Shown here: piece after piece, positions 62,932 to 64,000 of the stretch
How positions within the stretch are numbered: position 1 is the first letter of the stretch
Layout: each line of letters begins with the position of its first letter
NCBI RefSeq assembly: GCF_032362555.1
Contig: NC_083524.1
Coordinates: forward strand, 7,240,001 to 7,304,000
Direction: 5' to 3'
Source: Amyelois transitella
Taxonomy: Eukaryota > Arthropoda > Insecta > Lepidoptera > Pyralidae
Length of the DNA stretch: 64,000 nucleotides
Notes under the pieces: generated by a model
What the model was told of the DNA's origin: nothing
Database searches by the model: none
Seen by the model: only the letters and a program-made list of their open reading frames with translations
Translations under genes and position numbers: made by a program

Positions 62932-63893
62932 GCTTTCCCCCGCGACTCCGTCCGCGCGGATGTCGGTCTTCGCGTAGATGGTTTATTTCTCCATTTTATT
63001 TTCAGTCTGGTCAATTTAGACCAAAAAATAGGAATGAAGCTACATTAATTCCCATCAAGCTGAAAATGAGTATAATTGTTTAAAACACAATCAAAAGCAT
63101 TATTTCAAAATTCCCCATGATTCCGGTTTAAGGAAAAAAATTACCCAAGGTCAAAGGTAAGAAAATGGGATTTTCACGATTTTCTTCAAAACGGTAAGTT
63201 TTATAGGAAAATTACCTCAGACATAGATTGTAGATCATAAATATATCTATAAAAAGGAATCAATATTTTTTTTCAATAAAGCTACCGTTTCTGAGATATT
63301 ACGATGCAAAAAGTTGCAAGCGTCATAATATGCATAAGCACGTCTCGTATATACTCTATGTAGCAGTAATATAAGTAAAAATATTTTTCTGTCGGTAATT
63401 TTAACTTGAATTCAAAATATAAAATATACATAAGTATAATGAAACCCAGTCCCTTCATTTATACTGTAGTGAAACCTTGAGACAACATCTGTCTCTCTGT
63501 TTAATTGTGTACGTGGCTAGGGTCGTATAGCTGCTTTATCTCAGAATGCTCAACACATGAAATACCGTTAGTCTTTAATAATAGTTGTCCTTGCGGGGAT
63601 ACCGTTGTCGGCTATGGACACCACGGCCTCTCATGCCCTAGGAGTGCCGGCCATTTAGGGCGCCATGCCGCCCTAAATGATATAATCCTCCTAGAACCAA
63701 ACGGTCTGGCTCGGGATGATGCCAAGAGACCGGATGGTATGACTTTGGTACCCTGGAGATTGGGGCGGCCTTTGGTGTGGGATGCTACTTGTGTCGACAC
63801 ACTTGCGCCGTCTCATCTTCAGGTTACTAAATCTAAGGCCGTTTTGCTTCAAATGAGGCATAAAACCTCAAAAGGCGCAAATATGTAGTTATC
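62932..63893 (+). mobile_element. LINE-derived repeat, copy L2
   Basis: It repeats L1 from CTAGCTTTCCCCCGCGACTC to AAATATGTAG with a few per cent difference, lacks the 60290-60400 stretch and has a 36-bp in-frame deletion in the coding part. It ends where an RTE LINE fragment starts at about 63894. Confidence 0.75.
63505..63888 (+). pseudogene. C-terminal domain of a LINE polyprotein (copy L2)
   Basis: The frame reads [19 protein letters not shown], then [18 protein letters not shown] with all cysteines, and [18 protein letters not shown]. Relative to L1 the residues between NDIIL and LEPNGLA are lost (12 codons). A frameshift after TKSKA ends it early. L2 keeps open a codon that is a stop in L1. 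Confidence 0.6.
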
Positions 63894-63895
63894 GG

Positions 63896-64000
63896 GATCA
63901 AAGTTTACATCAGATGGCAAGTGTGATAGTGATATTGAAAGGAGAGTGAACGCGGGGAACATGGTGAATGGAGCTTTGCATGCCTTTATGAGCAGTCAGA
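63896..64000 (+). pseudogene. RTE-like LINE fragment, runs off the right edge
   Basis: The plus strand encodes GSKFTSDGKCDSDIERRVNA then GNMVNGALHAFMSSQ, the thumb region of the reverse transcriptase found on the minus strand at 29653-29757. Nucleotide identity is very high. It is joined to L2 at about 63894, as expected for a 5'-truncated insertion. Confidence 0.85.

Noticed and set aside
1..64000. LTR retrotransposon or endogenous retrovirus
   Set aside because: No paired long terminal repeats, primer-binding site, protease or integrase motifs were found; the reverse transcriptase present is of the non-LTR type.

Overview
The window looks like a stretch of a lepidopteran (moth or butterfly) nuclear genome made almost entirely of transposable elements. 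The base composition is AT-rich, spliced genes have GT..AG introns and AATAAA signals, and the families present (PIF/Harbinger, piggyBac, mariner, pogo, P/THAP, hAT, RTE- and CR1-like LINEs, a four-copy retroposon with tatg tails, a tRNA-like SINE) fit that group. The organism call is inference. I see no gene I would call an ordinary host gene, and no rRNA, functional tRNA or CRISPR array.

Layout. 1-1400: a CR1-like LINE on the minus strand, running off the left edge. 1425-2089: a chimeric relic. 2449-5078: a dead piggyBac-like gene split by a nearly complete mariner (2639-3959). 5521-7043 and 14750-17288: two decayed copies of one gene family with a CxxKCRLKC box and a DNCGGQ box. 7210-7599: a perfect 163-bp inverted repeat. 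7807-10333: a piggyBac-like element with an intact transposase. 10337-13240: fragments of Pif1 helicase, pogo and PIF/Harbinger. 17640-19228: an internally deleted P/THAP element carrying a SINE. 19612-23990: an old HARBI1 gene split by a complete Harbinger (E1). 24419-29072: relics of the DNCGGQ family, pogo and a PIF Myb-like gene. 29115-31102: an RTE LINE. 31205-35284: piggyBac and unrecognised relics. 35460-37094: a 549-bp unit repeated three times. 38284-60210: a dense series of Harbinger elements (E2 to E6) nested in or next to Harbinger-superfamily genes with SWIM or Cys-rich regions, plus fragments of hAT, Tc1/mariner and piggyBac. 60216-64000: duplicated and inverted LINE 3' ends.

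The most notable system is the Harbinger set. Five elements (E1, E2, E4, E5, E6) carry a plus-strand MADF-type DNA-binding gene and a minus-strand HARBI1-type DDE transposase that are interleaved. The transposase's catalytic exon lies inside the MADF intron. The last MADF exon lies inside the transposase intron, or in E6, which lacks its right end, just outside the surviving transposase exon. In E1 and E5 both genes splice to full open frames and the elements have matched terminal inverted repeats and 3-bp TTA/TAA target duplications, so they look recently active. E2 and E4 are partly broken, E6 has lost its right end and E3 is a deletion derivative.

Several insertions are exact enough to read the pre-insertion frame: mariner in piggyBac (TA), E1 in HARBI1 (TTA), E3 in a SWIM-type transposase (TAA), and the retroposon copies at 15974 and 19746 (11-12 bp duplications). 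This gives a relative order of insertion events within one window.
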